Shown here: positions 45,431 through 54,751 of the stretch, one piece after another
Numbering within the stretch: position 1 is the stretch's first letter
Layout: every line of letters starts with the position of its first letter
NCBI RefSeq assembly: GCF_001302565.1
Contig: NZ_CP012750.1
Span: 3,534,001-3,598,000 of the forward strand
Source of the DNA: Glutamicibacter halophytocola
Lineage (GTDB): Bacteria > Actinomycetota > Actinomycetes > Actinomycetales > Micrococcaceae
DNA: 64,000 nucleotides
Direction of reading: 5' to 3'
The notes under the pieces: model-generated
Seen by the model: the letters and a program-made list of their open reading frames with translations, nothing else
Databases searched by the model: none
Told to the model about the DNA's origin: nothing
Program-made: the position numbers and the translations under genes

Positions 45431-47374
45431 ATGGCAGATGTGGATTCACCCGTGAGGTTAAAGTTCTATGGCATACGGGATTTAGCCAATGGGTGGCTTG
45501 CGGAGGAGGCAGTCACTCTAATCCAGAGTTATTCCTCGGAGCGAAAGCTCCTTTCGCTTAACGATGCTCTCGAACTCCATAATGCGCTTGAATTTGAAAA
45601 GAACAACATCGTCCCGAATTTCCTGACTGCGCAAGACCGCACAGAGTTAGCGCTGTCGGCGCGTGAGTCGCGACGACTGGTTGCCTCTTTCTTCTCAAAT
45701 ATTGAAGTGTCGAATCTTGAAGAGCATTTGAATGAGTTGGACTTTCAGTATGCCAAAGACCTAGTCCTCCTCCTCGAAAGGCATGAAGTCGCTAAAAGGG
45801 TTGGTGGCCAAATGCTGTTCGAAGTCCTGTCGGATGCTGCACTACCTCTGGAGGTCATGCTTTCAGATCGTCAATTCGTGAACCGGCATGATCGAAGACT
45901 TCGAGAGGTGATGCTCTCAGATGCCCATAACGGAGAGCTACTGGTCCGCATGAGGCTGGTCAAAGATTCAAATCCTTCATGCCATCTTCCCGCAAGCCTG
46001 AGCGGAGAGGACTTCCAGCAGCTTTTGAGCGCTTACATAGCAAGTGATTCTCCGCATCTCAATTATGTTCAAGCGATTGCGGAGAGCAACGACAACGATA
46101 GTTTTGGCGTAACTCCGAAAATACGGTTGGAAGCGAGGAAGCGTCATAAGGACCTTATCGAGGAACTCCTTGCCGAGAAGAGGACCACAACAACGAATAC
46201 GTATCACGGACTTAGGCTAGATCCGGAACAACGAAAGCCAGTGATCGACCGCGTTGAGCGTGACGAGAACAACGTGAGCTACGTCCGATCGCTCAGTGAA
46301 AAATATCTGTTATCTTCCATGGATCCGGAGCGAATACTTCTAAATTTCGCTTCGGTGGTGGGCATTCTTGAACGAGGGCTGCTCACAATGCCATCGTTCA
46401 AAGGTCAGCTGGGAGCGCTCCGCGCACTGATAATCTCGGGAAAAGACGCATACCCCCGAGGGAGCGCGTTCAACTATGTTGATGCGCTCACCCTTAACGG
46501 GACTCAGTTTTACTCAGATTTCCTACGTCAGTACAGCATCGAAGTGGAAGATTCCGTGGCATGGTTCTTCCGAGAGCATTTGGTCGATAAGTTCGGCGTG
46601 GCTAACTTCTACTTCGCGGCGTCCAGCCCTAGTAGCTCGTTCCTTGAGCGATGTAGGCATATTTCCGCAGAGATGGAGAGTATTGCAAGACAGTTCAGCT
46701 TATACGGCAATGAAGGTGTCCTGGATCCTGAACTTCTACAAATGACCTCCGCTCCTCGGCCGTGGGCTGCGATCCCAAGCCTTACGGAGCGCAAGTATTT
46801 ACACCGAGGGAGCAATCATAATTGCGATCGGGCTATGCATCTGCTTTTTAGTGATCAGTCTGGAATGACCTACATAAACAGTGAACTCAAAGCCCCGAAC
46901 TTCGTCGAGCTGATAACAGAGAACGAAGTTTCTTACGATTCGGTCCGCCCTTATCAGAAGGAATCTATCGATTGGTTGATCGACGAGGGTTTAGTTGTCG
47001 TCGATTCTGATCTGCTGGAATTTGCTCAGCCAGTGCAGATTCTAGTGCTAAGTGACATCAACAACCGCGAAGCCGCAGCCTACGGTCACTATGGTGAGGA
47101 TGAGGCTTCGGCGGCGCTCCTACTGGTGCAAAAGGGGTGGCTCGAATTTAGTTCAACGCTGTTGACAAAACCTGAAGCTAGTTACTTCAACTATTTCTTG
47201 AACAAGAGCGAGTTCAGCGATGGCCCGGACCTGCGAAATAAGTACGCGCATGGGACTAATGCCGACCCCGAAGATATAAGTACGCATAAGAATTCCTATT
47301 TCCAGCTGCTCAGGTTGCTCATGGCATTGACCCTGAAGATCAATGACGATTTCTGCTTAGCCGCCCAGGCTTAA
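45431..47374 (+). CDS. Large uncharacterised protein with C-terminal HEPN-like motif
   Basis: 647 residues, no close family recognised. The first ~560 residues are mixed and rich in charged helices (for example KRHKDLIEELLAEKR near 240). The C-terminus contains DLRNKYAHG (Arg602, Asn603, His607), the R-N-x3-H signature of HEPN folds of the Apea/DUF4209 style. The remaining residues are helical (SYFQLLRLLMALTLKI). It is lone, AT-richer than the flanks and next to other defence-like genes. A single-gene abortive-infection role, with the N-terminal part sensing and HEPN cutting RNA, is an inference. Confidence 0.6.
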   Translation: MADVDSPVRLKFYGIRDLANGWLAEEAVTLIQSYSSERKLLSLNDALELHNALEFEKNNIVPNFLTAQDRTELALSARESRRLVASFFSNIEVSNLEEHLNELDFQYAKDLVLLLERHEVAKRVGGQMLFEVLSDAALPLEVMLSDRQFVNRHDRRLREVMLSDAHNGELLVRMRLVKDSNPSCHLPASLSGEDFQQLLSAYIASDSPHLNYVQAIAESNDNDSFGVTPKIRLEARKRHKDLIEELLAEKRTTTTNTYHGLRLDPEQRKPVIDRVERDENNVSYVRSLSEKYLLSSMDPERILLNFASVVGILERGLLTMPSFKGQLGALRALIISGKDAYPRGSAFNYVDALTLNGTQFYSDFLRQYSIEVEDSVAWFFREHLVDKFGVANFYFAASSPSSSFLERCRHISAEMESIARQFSLYGNEGVLDPELLQMTSAPRPWAAIPSLTERKYLHRGSNHNCDRAMHLLFSDQSGMTYINSELKAPNFVELITENEVSYDSVRPYQKESIDWLIDEGLVVVDSDLLEFAQPVQILVLSDINNREAAAYGHYGEDEASAALLLVQKGWLEFSSTLLTKPEASYFNYFLNKSEFSDGPDLRNKYAHGTNADPEDISTHKNSYFQLLRLLMALTLKINDDFCLAAQA

Positions 47375-48111
47375 TCATCAACTATGTCGGAGACACCCTA
47401 AGCTTAGGCAATCGAGCCCCAAAAGAAGTTGCGCGATTACCACGCCTACTGCTTACATCGGCTCTATGAAGGCGGGACCCGTTCAAAAATAACTTTTGCA
47501 GCGGTGTCCCTAGCCACGCTATTGGGTGCAATTTAATGGCAACGGGTGTCGCTTACATAGCTTTTCCGCTTTATATTGCTCAGTCACGTCAGAGAACCAA
47601 CAGGGGGACCGCGGGTTCGCATCATCTGAAAATACAACAACCTTCACTTTACAAAAAGTAGCTTATCGGTTCCGAAAACTCGCAAAGGAAGTCAGTTCTA
47701 AGTTAATTACGCCCGACAACGAGTCCAGTTCAGTAGTGACATTTCGCCTAGAGAATCGTCGTCAGGCGGTCATTCGCCCTATTGTAAACCTGCCGTTAAA
47801 ATCATTGCAGTCCCGGTGAGGATTGCGAAACGAATAAGTCGGCACAACGGACAAACCACGCACAAACCAGCCTTTCCCGAATGGATGGCCGCTGAATAAT
47901 TAGAGCAACCACGGGTATTAACCGGTTTCGCGAATCTTCTGACGGGTTCGCTTTTAAGTATCCCTATGGTGGTGGCCAGGTCGCTCGGCAATTGACTAGC
48001 GAGAACGAAACACGTCAATGCAAGGAGACCAACCAATCTAGGGTTTCATGACAATTGGTAGGCCACTGCAAACGGGCCCCTCAAGTTAGAAGGATCCGGC
48101 CCGAGACAAGC
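47375..48111. other. Right flank of the island, no supported gene
   Basis: About 740 AT-rich bases. Frames at 47526-47819 (+) and 47779-48036 (-) are open but lack ribosome sites and recognisable products. No direct repeat to the left edge was found by eye. Confidence 0.4.
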
Positions 48112-48168
48112 AAAAAGCCAGGGAACGGGCGTCCCCCAAATCGTGCATCGCCCGTTCCCTGGCTTTTT
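48112..48168. terminator. Terminator of the fasciclin gene
   Basis: Perfect 20-base arms (48112-48131, 48149-48168) with a 17-base loop have five A's at the left end and five T's at the right, so it can act in both directions. It begins 19 bases beyond the fasciclin-lipoprotein stop. Confidence 0.88.
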
Positions 48169-48186
48169 CAGCTTGATGCTGTAGTG

Positions 48187-48882
48187 CTACTTCTTTGCCG
48201 GTGGCATCAGCACCGAATCAACGAGGTAGACCGTGGCGTTGGCAGTCTGCACGCCACCGCAAATGACCTTGGCATCGTTGACCATCAGGTCATCGCCGCT
48301 GCCGCTGATCTTGACCTTGTCGCCTTCAACGGTTTCCAGATCACCCTTCAGATCATCAGGGGTTATCTGGCCGGGGACCACGTGGTAGGTCAATACCTTG
48401 GTCAGCATGTCGGCATCCGACACGACAGCGTTAAGGTCCTTTTCTGGGATGGCCTTGAAGGCATCATCCACCGGAGCGAAGACGGTGAACTCATCGCCAT
48501 TGAGCGTGTCCACCAGGTCGACGTCCTTGTTGAGCTTCCCCGACACGGCCTTCGTCAGGGTGGTCAGCAACGGGTTGTTGGATGCTGCGACGGCTACCGG
48601 ATCCTGGGCCATGCCAGCAACGGAACCGTCACCTTCGGGCACTGCTTCTGCGTACGCTGCACATCCTGAGCCAACAAGGTTGGCGGCCGGATCCATGGCC
48701 GATTCGCTGGCCATTCCCGATTCCATGGAAGAATCCGAGCTGCTCGGTGCCATGCTCGATGCCGAGCTTTCGCTGCTTGGAGTGGACTCGGCGCTGTTGT
48801 CCATCGAGCAAGCGCTCAATCCGAACGCGGCAACCGCGGCAATCGAGAGCAGTCCTACTGTTTTGCGCTGCATGGTTTTCAT
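48187..48882 (-). CDS. Fasciclin-domain lipoprotein
   Basis: A 231-residue secreted protein. A lipoprotein signal ends at LSAC (about residues 22-25), followed by a Ser/Met/Glu-rich linker of ~40 residues. Then comes one fasciclin (FAS1) domain: NPLLTTLTKAVSG, EFTVFAPVDDAFKAIP, LTYHVVPGQ and TVYLVDSVLMPP. Mycobacterial MPT70/MPT83 share this layout. It is likely a surface adhesion protein. The ATG at 48882 follows AAGGAG. Confidence 0.92.
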   Translation of the reverse strand: MKTMQRKTVGLLSIAAVAAFGLSACSMDNSAESTPSSESSASSMAPSSSDSSMESGMASESAMDPAANLVGSGCAAYAEAVPEGDGSVAGMAQDPVAVAASNNPLLTTLTKAVSGKLNKDVDLVDTLNGDEFTVFAPVDDAFKAIPEKDLNAVVSDADMLTKVLTYHVVPGQITPDDLKGDLETVEGDKVKISGSGDDLMVNDAKVICGGVQTANATVYLVDSVLMPPAKK

Positions 48883-49331
48883 GTCGAACTCCTTACCTGG
48901 CGACCCCCGTTGGGCCAGTTGGTTTTCCAAACCTCTTGGTTTGGGTTGTCATAGGGCATTCGGGGCCAGGGATATTCCGGATTGGATTATTTAAAAGTTT
49001 TTTTGCCCTCGTATCCGGACCTTGCGATGACAGGCAGCAGCGCGCCATGTCTACCTGGGCCTGCGCGAGCATTGCCGGGGTCTTGAACAACCGCCCCTGA
49101 CTACCAGCGGGTCATGATTTCCATTTCAGCCTCGGCAAGCGCATTTCGCCATGAACCTTCCGACCCACATGTGCGCATCCCTCTCCGGCCCTTCCGCCGC
49201 TGCCCGCTTCCAGCTGTGTACTTGGCAGGAATGTTATTCCTGCCTATTGACTCATCAGGATTCGACTCATAGCCTTGTCATAAACTCTTGATATATCAGT
49301 TGTCTGTAATTCGTACATTAGGGAGAAATCG
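48883..49331. other. Divergent intergenic region between the fasciclin gene and glyA
   Basis: 450 bases with no supported gene and no riboswitch that I can recognise. The right end carries the TGATATATCA palindrome 33 bases before glyA, followed by GGGAG. Confidence 0.5.
49289..49298. promoter_or_regulatory. TGATATATCA palindrome upstream of glyA
   Basis: An exact copy of the palindrome seen between purU and its divergent GntR gene, with TTGATATATCAG identical over 12 bases. It is 33 bases before the glyA start. Confidence 0.6.
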
Positions 49332-50648
49332 TTGATCAGTACCCAGGATCTGACCATCAGCTCATTGACCGAAGACCTCGCCACCCTTGACCCGGAGGTA
49401 GCGCAGCGCATCGACGCTGAACTGGCCCGCCAGCAGCGCGGCCTGGAAATGATCGCCTCGGAAAACCACACCGCCCAGGCCGTCATGCAGGCCCAGGGCT
49501 CGGTGCTGACCAACAAGTACGCCGAAGGCTACCCGGGCCGCCGCTACTACGGCGGCTGCGAAGAAGTCGACGTTATCGAGACCCTGGCCATCGAGCGCAT
49601 CAAGGAACTGTTCGGCGCGAACTTCGCCAACGTCCAGCCGCACTCCGGCGCCCAGGCCAACGCCTCGGTGTACCACGCGCTGGTCCGCCCGGGCGACACC
49701 GTGCTGGGGTTGAACCTGGCCCACGGCGGGCACCTGACCCACGGCATGAAGCTGAACTTCTCCGGCCGCTTGTTCAACATCGTGCCTTACGGCGTGAATG
49801 AAGAGACCAACGTGGTGGACATGGACGAGGTCGAGCGCCTTGCCATCGAGCACCAGCCGAAGATGATCGTGGCCGGCTGGTCGGCGTACCCGCGCCAGCT
49901 GGACTTCAAGCGCTTCCGCGAGATCGCTGACAAGGTCGGCGCGTACCTGTTTGTGGACATGGCGCACTTCGCCGGCCTGGTCGCCGCTGGGTTGCATCCG
50001 TCTCCTGTGCCTTACGCGCACGTGGTCACCTCGACCACCCACAAGACTTTGGCTGGTCCTCGTGGCGGCATCATCTTGTCGAATGATGCCGAGATCGCGA
50101 AGAAGCTGAACTCTGCAGTGTTCCCTGGCCAGCAGGGCGGCCCGCTGGAGCACGTGATCGCCGGCAAGGCGGTGGCCTTCAAGATCGCCGCGTCCGAGGA
50201 GTTCAAGGAGCGCCAGCAGCGCACCTTGGCTGGCGCCAAGATCCTTGCTGAGCGCCTGGCCCAGGAAGATGTGGCGGCCAAGGGCATCAGCGTGCTGACC
50301 GGCGGCACTGATGTGCACCTGGTTCTGGTTGATCTGCGCAATTCCGAGTTGGATGGCCAGCAGGCCGAGGATTTGCTGGCGCAGGTGGAGATCACCGTGA
50401 ATCGCAATGCGGTGCCGTTTGATCCTCGTCCGCCGATGGTGACCTCGGGGTTGCGCATCGGTACCCCGGCGCTGGCAACCCGCGGCTTCTCGGAAGCAGC
50501 CTTTGCCGAGGTTGCAGAGATCATCGCGCAGGCGTTGATCGCTGGTGCTGAGGGCGATACCTCGGTGTTGCCGGAGCTGAAGGACCGGGTTCTGAAGCTG
50601 GCCGAAGCCCATCCGCTGTACCCGGACCTGGCCAAGGTTTCCGAGTAA
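49332..50648 (+). CDS. glyA: Serine hydroxymethyltransferase
   Basis: A 438-residue PLP enzyme that interconverts glycine plus 5,10-methylene-THF with serine plus THF. Conserved blocks are [28 protein letters not shown], the PLP-lysine motif [15 protein letters not shown] and [11 protein letters not shown]. The start is a TTG at 49332 with GGGAG seven bases before; no ATG fits. It heads an operon with an aminotransferase and a hydroxyacid dehydrogenase, which points to serine formation for carbon assimilation from C1 units rather than housekeeping. Confidence 0.93.
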   Translation: MISTQDLTISSLTEDLATLDPEVAQRIDAELARQQRGLEMIASENHTAQAVMQAQGSVLTNKYAEGYPGRRYYGGCEEVDVIETLAIERIKELFGANFANVQPHSGAQANASVYHALVRPGDTVLGLNLAHGGHLTHGMKLNFSGRLFNIVPYGVNEETNVVDMDEVERLAIEHQPKMIVAGWSAYPRQLDFKRFREIADKVGAYLFVDMAHFAGLVAAGLHPSPVPYAHVVTSTTHKTLAGPRGGIILSNDAEIAKKLNSAVFPGQQGGPLEHVIAGKAVAFKIAASEEFKERQQRTLAGAKILAERLAQEDVAAKGISVLTGGTDVHLVLVDLRNSELDGQQAEDLLAQVEITVNRNAVPFDPRPPMVTSGLRIGTPALATRGFSEAAFAEVAEIIAQALIAGAEGDTSVLPELKDRVLKLAEAHPLYPDLAKVSE

Positions 50649-50764
50649 CACCATCTTGTGAAGGTGGGGGCCCGGACGGCGAAAACATCCGCCGTCCGCG
50701 CCGCCATCCATGGAATCCGCGCAGCAGCCCTGCGCCCACTCCCAACCAACGAAAGACCTACACT

Positions 50765-51961
50765 ATGCAACAACTGGCACAACGCCTCGAGCGGCTAGGC
50801 ACCGAAACGGCATTCAGCGTGGCGCAGGCCGCCGCGGCCTGGAAGGCCCAGGGCAACCGCGTCTACCCATTCCACCTGGGCGACATCAACATCCCCACCG
50901 CTCCGCACATTGTCGACGCCATGAGCCAGGCCATTTCCGAGGGCTACACCGGCTACTGCCCGGGCCCCGGCATCCCGCAGCTGCGCGAAGCCCTGGCCCA
51001 TGACATCGGCTCCCGGCGCGGCATGGAATTCACCGCCGACAACGTGGTGGTCATGACCGGCGGCAAGCCGGTAATCACCAAGTTCCTGCAGGCAGTGATG
51101 GATCCGGGACAGGAAGTGCTGTACCCGAACCCTGGTTTCCCGATCTACGAGTCCCAGATCGAGTACCTCGGCGGCACCGCGGTTCCATATAACTACGTGC
51201 CCACCGAGTCGGGGTTCGCCATCGATCTGGAGCAGGTGCGCGCCTCGATCACCGAGAACACCACGGCGATCATCTACAACGACCTGCAGAACCCGATTTC
51301 CGCCGAATCAACGGCCGCCGAGCGCGAAGCCGTGGCCCAGCTGGCCATCGAGCACGACCTCTGGGTGCTCTCCGACGAGGCCTACTTCGAAACCCGCTAC
51401 GAAGGGGCTTCGAACTCCATCGCCGCGCTTCCGGGAATGGCCGAGCGCACCGTCATCCTCTACACCTTCAGCAAGAAGTTCGCGATGACCGGCTCCCGCC
51501 TGGGCTGCGCCGTGGCGCCGCTTGAGATCGCCCAGGTCATGAGCAAGCTGAACACCAATGACGAATCCTGCACCACCCACTATGTGCAGTGGGCGGGCAT
51601 CGCCGCGCTGACAGGGCCGCAGGAGCCGGTCCAGGAAATGCTGGACACCCTCAAGGAACGCCGCGACGTCGCCTGCGAGATCGTGAACTCGATCCCGGGA
51701 TTCAGCGTCGCCGTTCCGCAGTCCACCTTCTACTTGTTCCCGGATGTCACCGAAGCCATGGAGCGCAAGGGATTCACCGACGTCGGCGACTTCGCCACCG
51801 CGGCCCTGGAGAACACCGGCGTTTCCTTCTGCACCCGCGAGCACTTCGGCCGCCGCCTGCCCGGCGAGGAGCGCCAGTACATCCGCCTGGCCTACTCGGG
51901 CATTGAAACCGAGGACATCCGCGAGGGCCTGGGCCGGCTGCGCGAATGGATCGCGGCGTAA
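50765..51961 (+). CDS. Class I/II aminotransferase
   Basis: 398 residues of the fold-type I aspartate aminotransferase family. GYTGYCPGPGIPQLREAL, VLYPNPGFPIYESQI, NDLQNPISAES and the PLP lysine in YTFSKKFAMTGSRLG are visible. The gene lies between glyA and a 2-hydroxyacid dehydrogenase and its stop codon overlaps the next start. Serine (or alanine/aspartate) to 2-oxo acid transamination, giving hydroxypyruvate, fits this context but is not read from sequence. Confidence 0.85.
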   Translation: MQQLAQRLERLGTETAFSVAQAAAAWKAQGNRVYPFHLGDINIPTAPHIVDAMSQAISEGYTGYCPGPGIPQLREALAHDIGSRRGMEFTADNVVVMTGGKPVITKFLQAVMDPGQEVLYPNPGFPIYESQIEYLGGTAVPYNYVPTESGFAIDLEQVRASITENTTAIIYNDLQNPISAESTAAEREAVAQLAIEHDLWVLSDEAYFETRYEGASNSIAALPGMAERTVILYTFSKKFAMTGSRLGCAVAPLEIAQVMSKLNTNDESCTTHYVQWAGIAALTGPQEPVQEMLDTLKERRDVACEIVNSIPGFSVAVPQSTFYLFPDVTEAMERKGFTDVGDFATAALENTGVSFCTREHFGRRLPGEERQYIRLAYSGIETEDIREGLGRLREWIAA

Positions 51962-52920
51962 TGGCGAAGGTAGTCGTCACCGGGCGGATCCCGGAAGCCG
52001 CGCTGGAAAAGCTGCGCGCCGAGCACGAGGTTGACGCGTGGGACGGCGAGCAGTCGATCTCCCGCGAAGAACTGCTGGCCAAGGTGCCGGGGGCCGACGC
52101 GCTGGTCACCTTGCTGACCGAACGCGTTGACGCGGAACTGCTGGAAGCCGCTGGCCCGCAGCTGAAGGTGGTCTCCAATGTCGCCGTAGGCTACGACAAC
52201 ATCGTCGTGGCCGACTGCACCGCCCGGGGCGTGCGCGCCACCAACACCCCGGGAGTGCTGACCGAGGCCACCGCGGATATCGCCCTCGGCCTGATCCTCA
52301 TGGCCACCCGGCGCCTGGGCGAGGGCGAACGCCTGATCCGCTCCGGAACCCCGTGGAAATGGGGCATGTTCTTCCTGCTCGGCTCAAGCCTGCAGGGCAA
52401 GACCCTGGGCGTGGTGGGCATGGGCGGCATCGGGCAGGCCACAGCCCGCCGGGCCAAGGCCTTCGGCATGGAGGTCGTCTACCAGTCGCGCAGCGAAATC
52501 GATCCGGCGATCGCCGCCGAGCTCGGTGCGCGGCGGGTCGAGCTCGACGAGCTGCTGGCGATCTCCGATGTCGTCTCGCTGCACTGCCCCTATGGCCCGA
52601 ACACCCATCATCTGATCGGGGCGGAGCAGCTTGCGGCAATGAAGCCGGAAGCCTATCTGGTCAACACCGCCCGCGGCCCGATCGTGGACGAGGCCGCACT
52701 GGCGCAAGCGCTGCGCGAAGGCGTTATCGCCGGGGCCGGCCTGGATGTCTTCGAGAAGGAACCAGCGGTCCACCCGGAACTGCTAGAGCTGGAGAACGTG
52801 GCCCTGGTGCCGCACCTGGGTTCCTCGACCGTGGAAACGCGCACCGCGATGGCGGTGCTGGCGAGCGAGAACACGCTGGCGGTACTGCGTGGCGAGGACC
52901 CGGTCACCCCGGTGAACTAG
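51961..52920 (+). CDS. 2-hydroxyacid dehydrogenase (hydroxypyruvate/glyoxylate reductase type)
   Basis: 319 residues of the D-isomer hydroxyacid dehydrogenase family. The NAD domain has VGMGGIGQATARRAKAFGM. The catalytic residues are arginine in LVNTARGPIVDE, glutamate in DVFEKEPAVHPEL, and histidine in LVPHLGSST. This is the glyoxylate/hydroxypyruvate reductase branch. The ATG overlaps the aminotransferase stop (TAATG). With GlyA and the aminotransferase it could convert serine-derived hydroxypyruvate to glycerate. Confidence 0.88.
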   Translation: MAKVVVTGRIPEAALEKLRAEHEVDAWDGEQSISREELLAKVPGADALVTLLTERVDAELLEAAGPQLKVVSNVAVGYDNIVVADCTARGVRATNTPGVLTEATADIALGLILMATRRLGEGERLIRSGTPWKWGMFFLLGSSLQGKTLGVVGMGGIGQATARRAKAFGMEVVYQSRSEIDPAIAAELGARRVELDELLAISDVVSLHCPYGPNTHHLIGAEQLAAMKPEAYLVNTARGPIVDEAALAQALREGVIAGAGLDVFEKEPAVHPELLELENVALVPHLGSSTVETRTAMAVLASENTLAVLRGEDPVTPVN

Positions 52921-52955
52921 GCGCCGTCCCCGCGGGACAGCGCAATGGAACGCAA

Positions 52956-52991
52956 CAGCTTGAGGACATCGGTGTCGATGTCCTCAAGCTG
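52956..52991. terminator. Terminator of the glyA operon
   Basis: Perfect 16-base arms (52956-52971, 52976-52991) with a GTGT loop lie 35 bases after the operon and are followed by TTTAAGC. Confidence 0.75.
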
Positions 52992-53076
52992 TTTAAGCAA
53001 GCGCTCCCGCGCAAGTTCCTGAGCAAGACCTGACTGCCATCCTTCTGCCTTGATGTCCATCATTTAGGCTGGCGTC

Positions 53077-54501
53077 ATGACGGACAAGAGCAGCATTGAT
53101 ACGACACAGCCCTACCAGCTGGTGCTTTTCCGCGATGATCTGCGGACCGTGGACCATCCGGCCCTGCTGGCCGCCAGCGAAGCCGGACCTGTCGTTGCGC
53201 TGTATATCCTCGATGAGCAATCGCCCGGGATCAGGCCCCTGGGGGCCGCGGCACGCTGGTGGCTGCATCATGCACTCGTCAGCCTGCGCGCATCGCTTCA
53301 GGAGCTCGGCATCCCGCTGGTCTTGCGCCGCGGAAACAGCGTGCACATCATCGAGGAGATCACGGGCCACGGTGCCTGTGCCGCAGTGCACTGGAACCGG
53401 CGCTATGGCCAGGCTGAACGCGCGGTGGACACCTTGATCAAGGACCACGTGCGCGCGGCGGGACTGCACGCGCAAAGCCACGCGGGCGCGCTGCTGCATG
53501 AGCCCTGGGAACTGCTCACCCAGTCAGGTACCGGCTACAAGGTGTTCACCCCGTTCCACAACGCGCTGCGCAGCACCGAGATCCGCCAGCCCCATCCCGC
53601 GCCCCAGCCGCAATCCCCTCCACACGTTGAACTGCCCGGCAGCGATACGCTGGCCAGCTGGGAACTGCTGCCCAGTTCGCCCGATTGGTCCACCGGGCTG
53701 GCGGATGCCTGGACTCCGGGAGAACCCGCCGCCCAAGAACGCCTGGCCGAAGTGCTCGGCGATATCGCGCAGCACTACGGCGAGCGCCATGACCGCCCGG
53801 ATCTCGATGGAACCTCGGCGCTTTCCCCTGCACTGCGCTGGGGCCACCTGAGTCCGCATCAAGTGTGGAAAGAGCTCAGCGCCCTCGCCAGCAGCACTGC
53901 GCCTGCGGCTGAAGGCGCCTTGGCCTTGCGCCGCCAGGTCGCGTGGCGGGATTTCTGCTGGCACCTGTACTACCACCACCCGCAGCTGCCCATAGAGAAC
54001 TTGCGTTCCGAATTTGACGATTTCGATTGGGCCTGGCCCGATGATTCACCTCGCGCGGCCCATTACACGCGATGCTGGCAACGCGGACGCACGGGATTCG
54101 GCCTGGTGGATGCCGGAATGGCCCAGCTATGGCAGACGGGATGGATGCACAATCGCGTGCGCATGGTGACCGCGAGCTTGCTGGTCAAGAACCTCGGGCT
54201 GCATTGGAAAGTTGGCGAACAGTGGTTCTGGGATACCCTGGTCGACGCGGATCTGGCCTGCAATACGGCCAACTGGCAATGGGTCGCGGGCAGCGGAGCC
54301 GACGCCGCACCCTATTTCAGGGTCTTCAATCCGCAACTGCAAGCCAAGAAGTTCGATCCGTCGGGAACCTACGTAGCCCGCTATGCTCCGTTGGCGGCCG
54401 AGCCAGTGGTGGATCTGAAGGAATCACGGCAAGCGGCCCTCGAATCCTATAACCACATGAAGTCCCGGCATCGTCCGGACTCCCCGGGTACCGATAGCTG
54501 A
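53077..54501 (+). CDS. phr: Deoxyribodipyrimidine photo-lyase
   Basis: A 474-residue flavoprotein that repairs UV pyrimidine dimers with blue light. The N-terminal antenna domain starts QLVLFRDDLRTVDHPALLAA. The C-terminal FAD domain holds WRDFCWHLYYHHPQLPIENL, GFGLVDAGMAQLWQTGWMHNRVRM and DLACNTANWQWVAGSGADAAPYFRVFNP, all split by variable residues, matching class I CPD photolyases including the conserved tryptophans. It is monocistronic. A weaker hairpin follows. Confidence 0.93.
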   Translation: MTDKSSIDTTQPYQLVLFRDDLRTVDHPALLAASEAGPVVALYILDEQSPGIRPLGAAARWWLHHALVSLRASLQELGIPLVLRRGNSVHIIEEITGHGACAAVHWNRRYGQAERAVDTLIKDHVRAAGLHAQSHAGALLHEPWELLTQSGTGYKVFTPFHNALRSTEIRQPHPAPQPQSPPHVELPGSDTLASWELLPSSPDWSTGLADAWTPGEPAAQERLAEVLGDIAQHYGERHDRPDLDGTSALSPALRWGHLSPHQVWKELSALASSTAPAAEGALALRRQVAWRDFCWHLYYHHPQLPIENLRSEFDDFDWAWPDDSPRAAHYTRCWQRGRTGFGLVDAGMAQLWQTGWMHNRVRMVTASLLVKNLGLHWKVGEQWFWDTLVDADLACNTANWQWVAGSGADAAPYFRVFNPQLQAKKFDPSGTYVARYAPLAAEPVVDLKESRQAALESYNHMKSRHRPDSPGTDS

Positions 54502-54502
54502 T

Positions 54503-54691
54503 TCATCCGCCGCCTGCCTGGTTCCAGGCCATCGCCAGCGTCATGACAGCGGAAACCGCCGCATCATTGATCTCCAAATCAATGATGCGGCGGCCCTTTG
54601 GGCAGTAACCGATCAACAGATCCCATATCACCACGTCATCGGAAAAGCCCAGTCTTTTCATCGCTGCGCCTGGCACCGGCCGTTCCAGCAC
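54503..54691 (-). CDS. Doubtful small hypothetical protein
   Basis: 62 codons ending VMTLAMAWNQAGGG, on the strand of folD and downstream of it. The frame covers a 16-base-arm hairpin (54556-54593), so it may instead be a transcription-termination region. There is no ribosome site that I trust. Kept at low confidence. Confidence 0.25.
   Translation of the reverse strand: MLERPVPGAAMKRLGFSDDVVIWDLLIGYCPKGRRIIDLEINDAAVSAVMTLAMAWNQAGGG
54556..54593. terminator. Hairpin between phr and folD
   Basis: Perfect 16-base arms (54556-54571, 54578-54593) with a 6-base loop lie between the convergent phr and folD genes. There is no clear T-run on either side. Confidence 0.55.
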
Positions 54692-54751
54692 ACTTCGCGG
54701 CCCGGCGGGCTGGTTTGCCCGCCAGAACCGAACCCGAACGCTGGCGTACTG

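Noticed and set aside
47526..47819. 97-codon plus-strand frame at the island's right end
   Set aside because: No ribosome site, odd composition and no recognised product.
48883..49331. Glycine riboswitch upstream of glyA
   Set aside because: I could not recognise the paired aptamer cores; a covariance-model search would be decisive.
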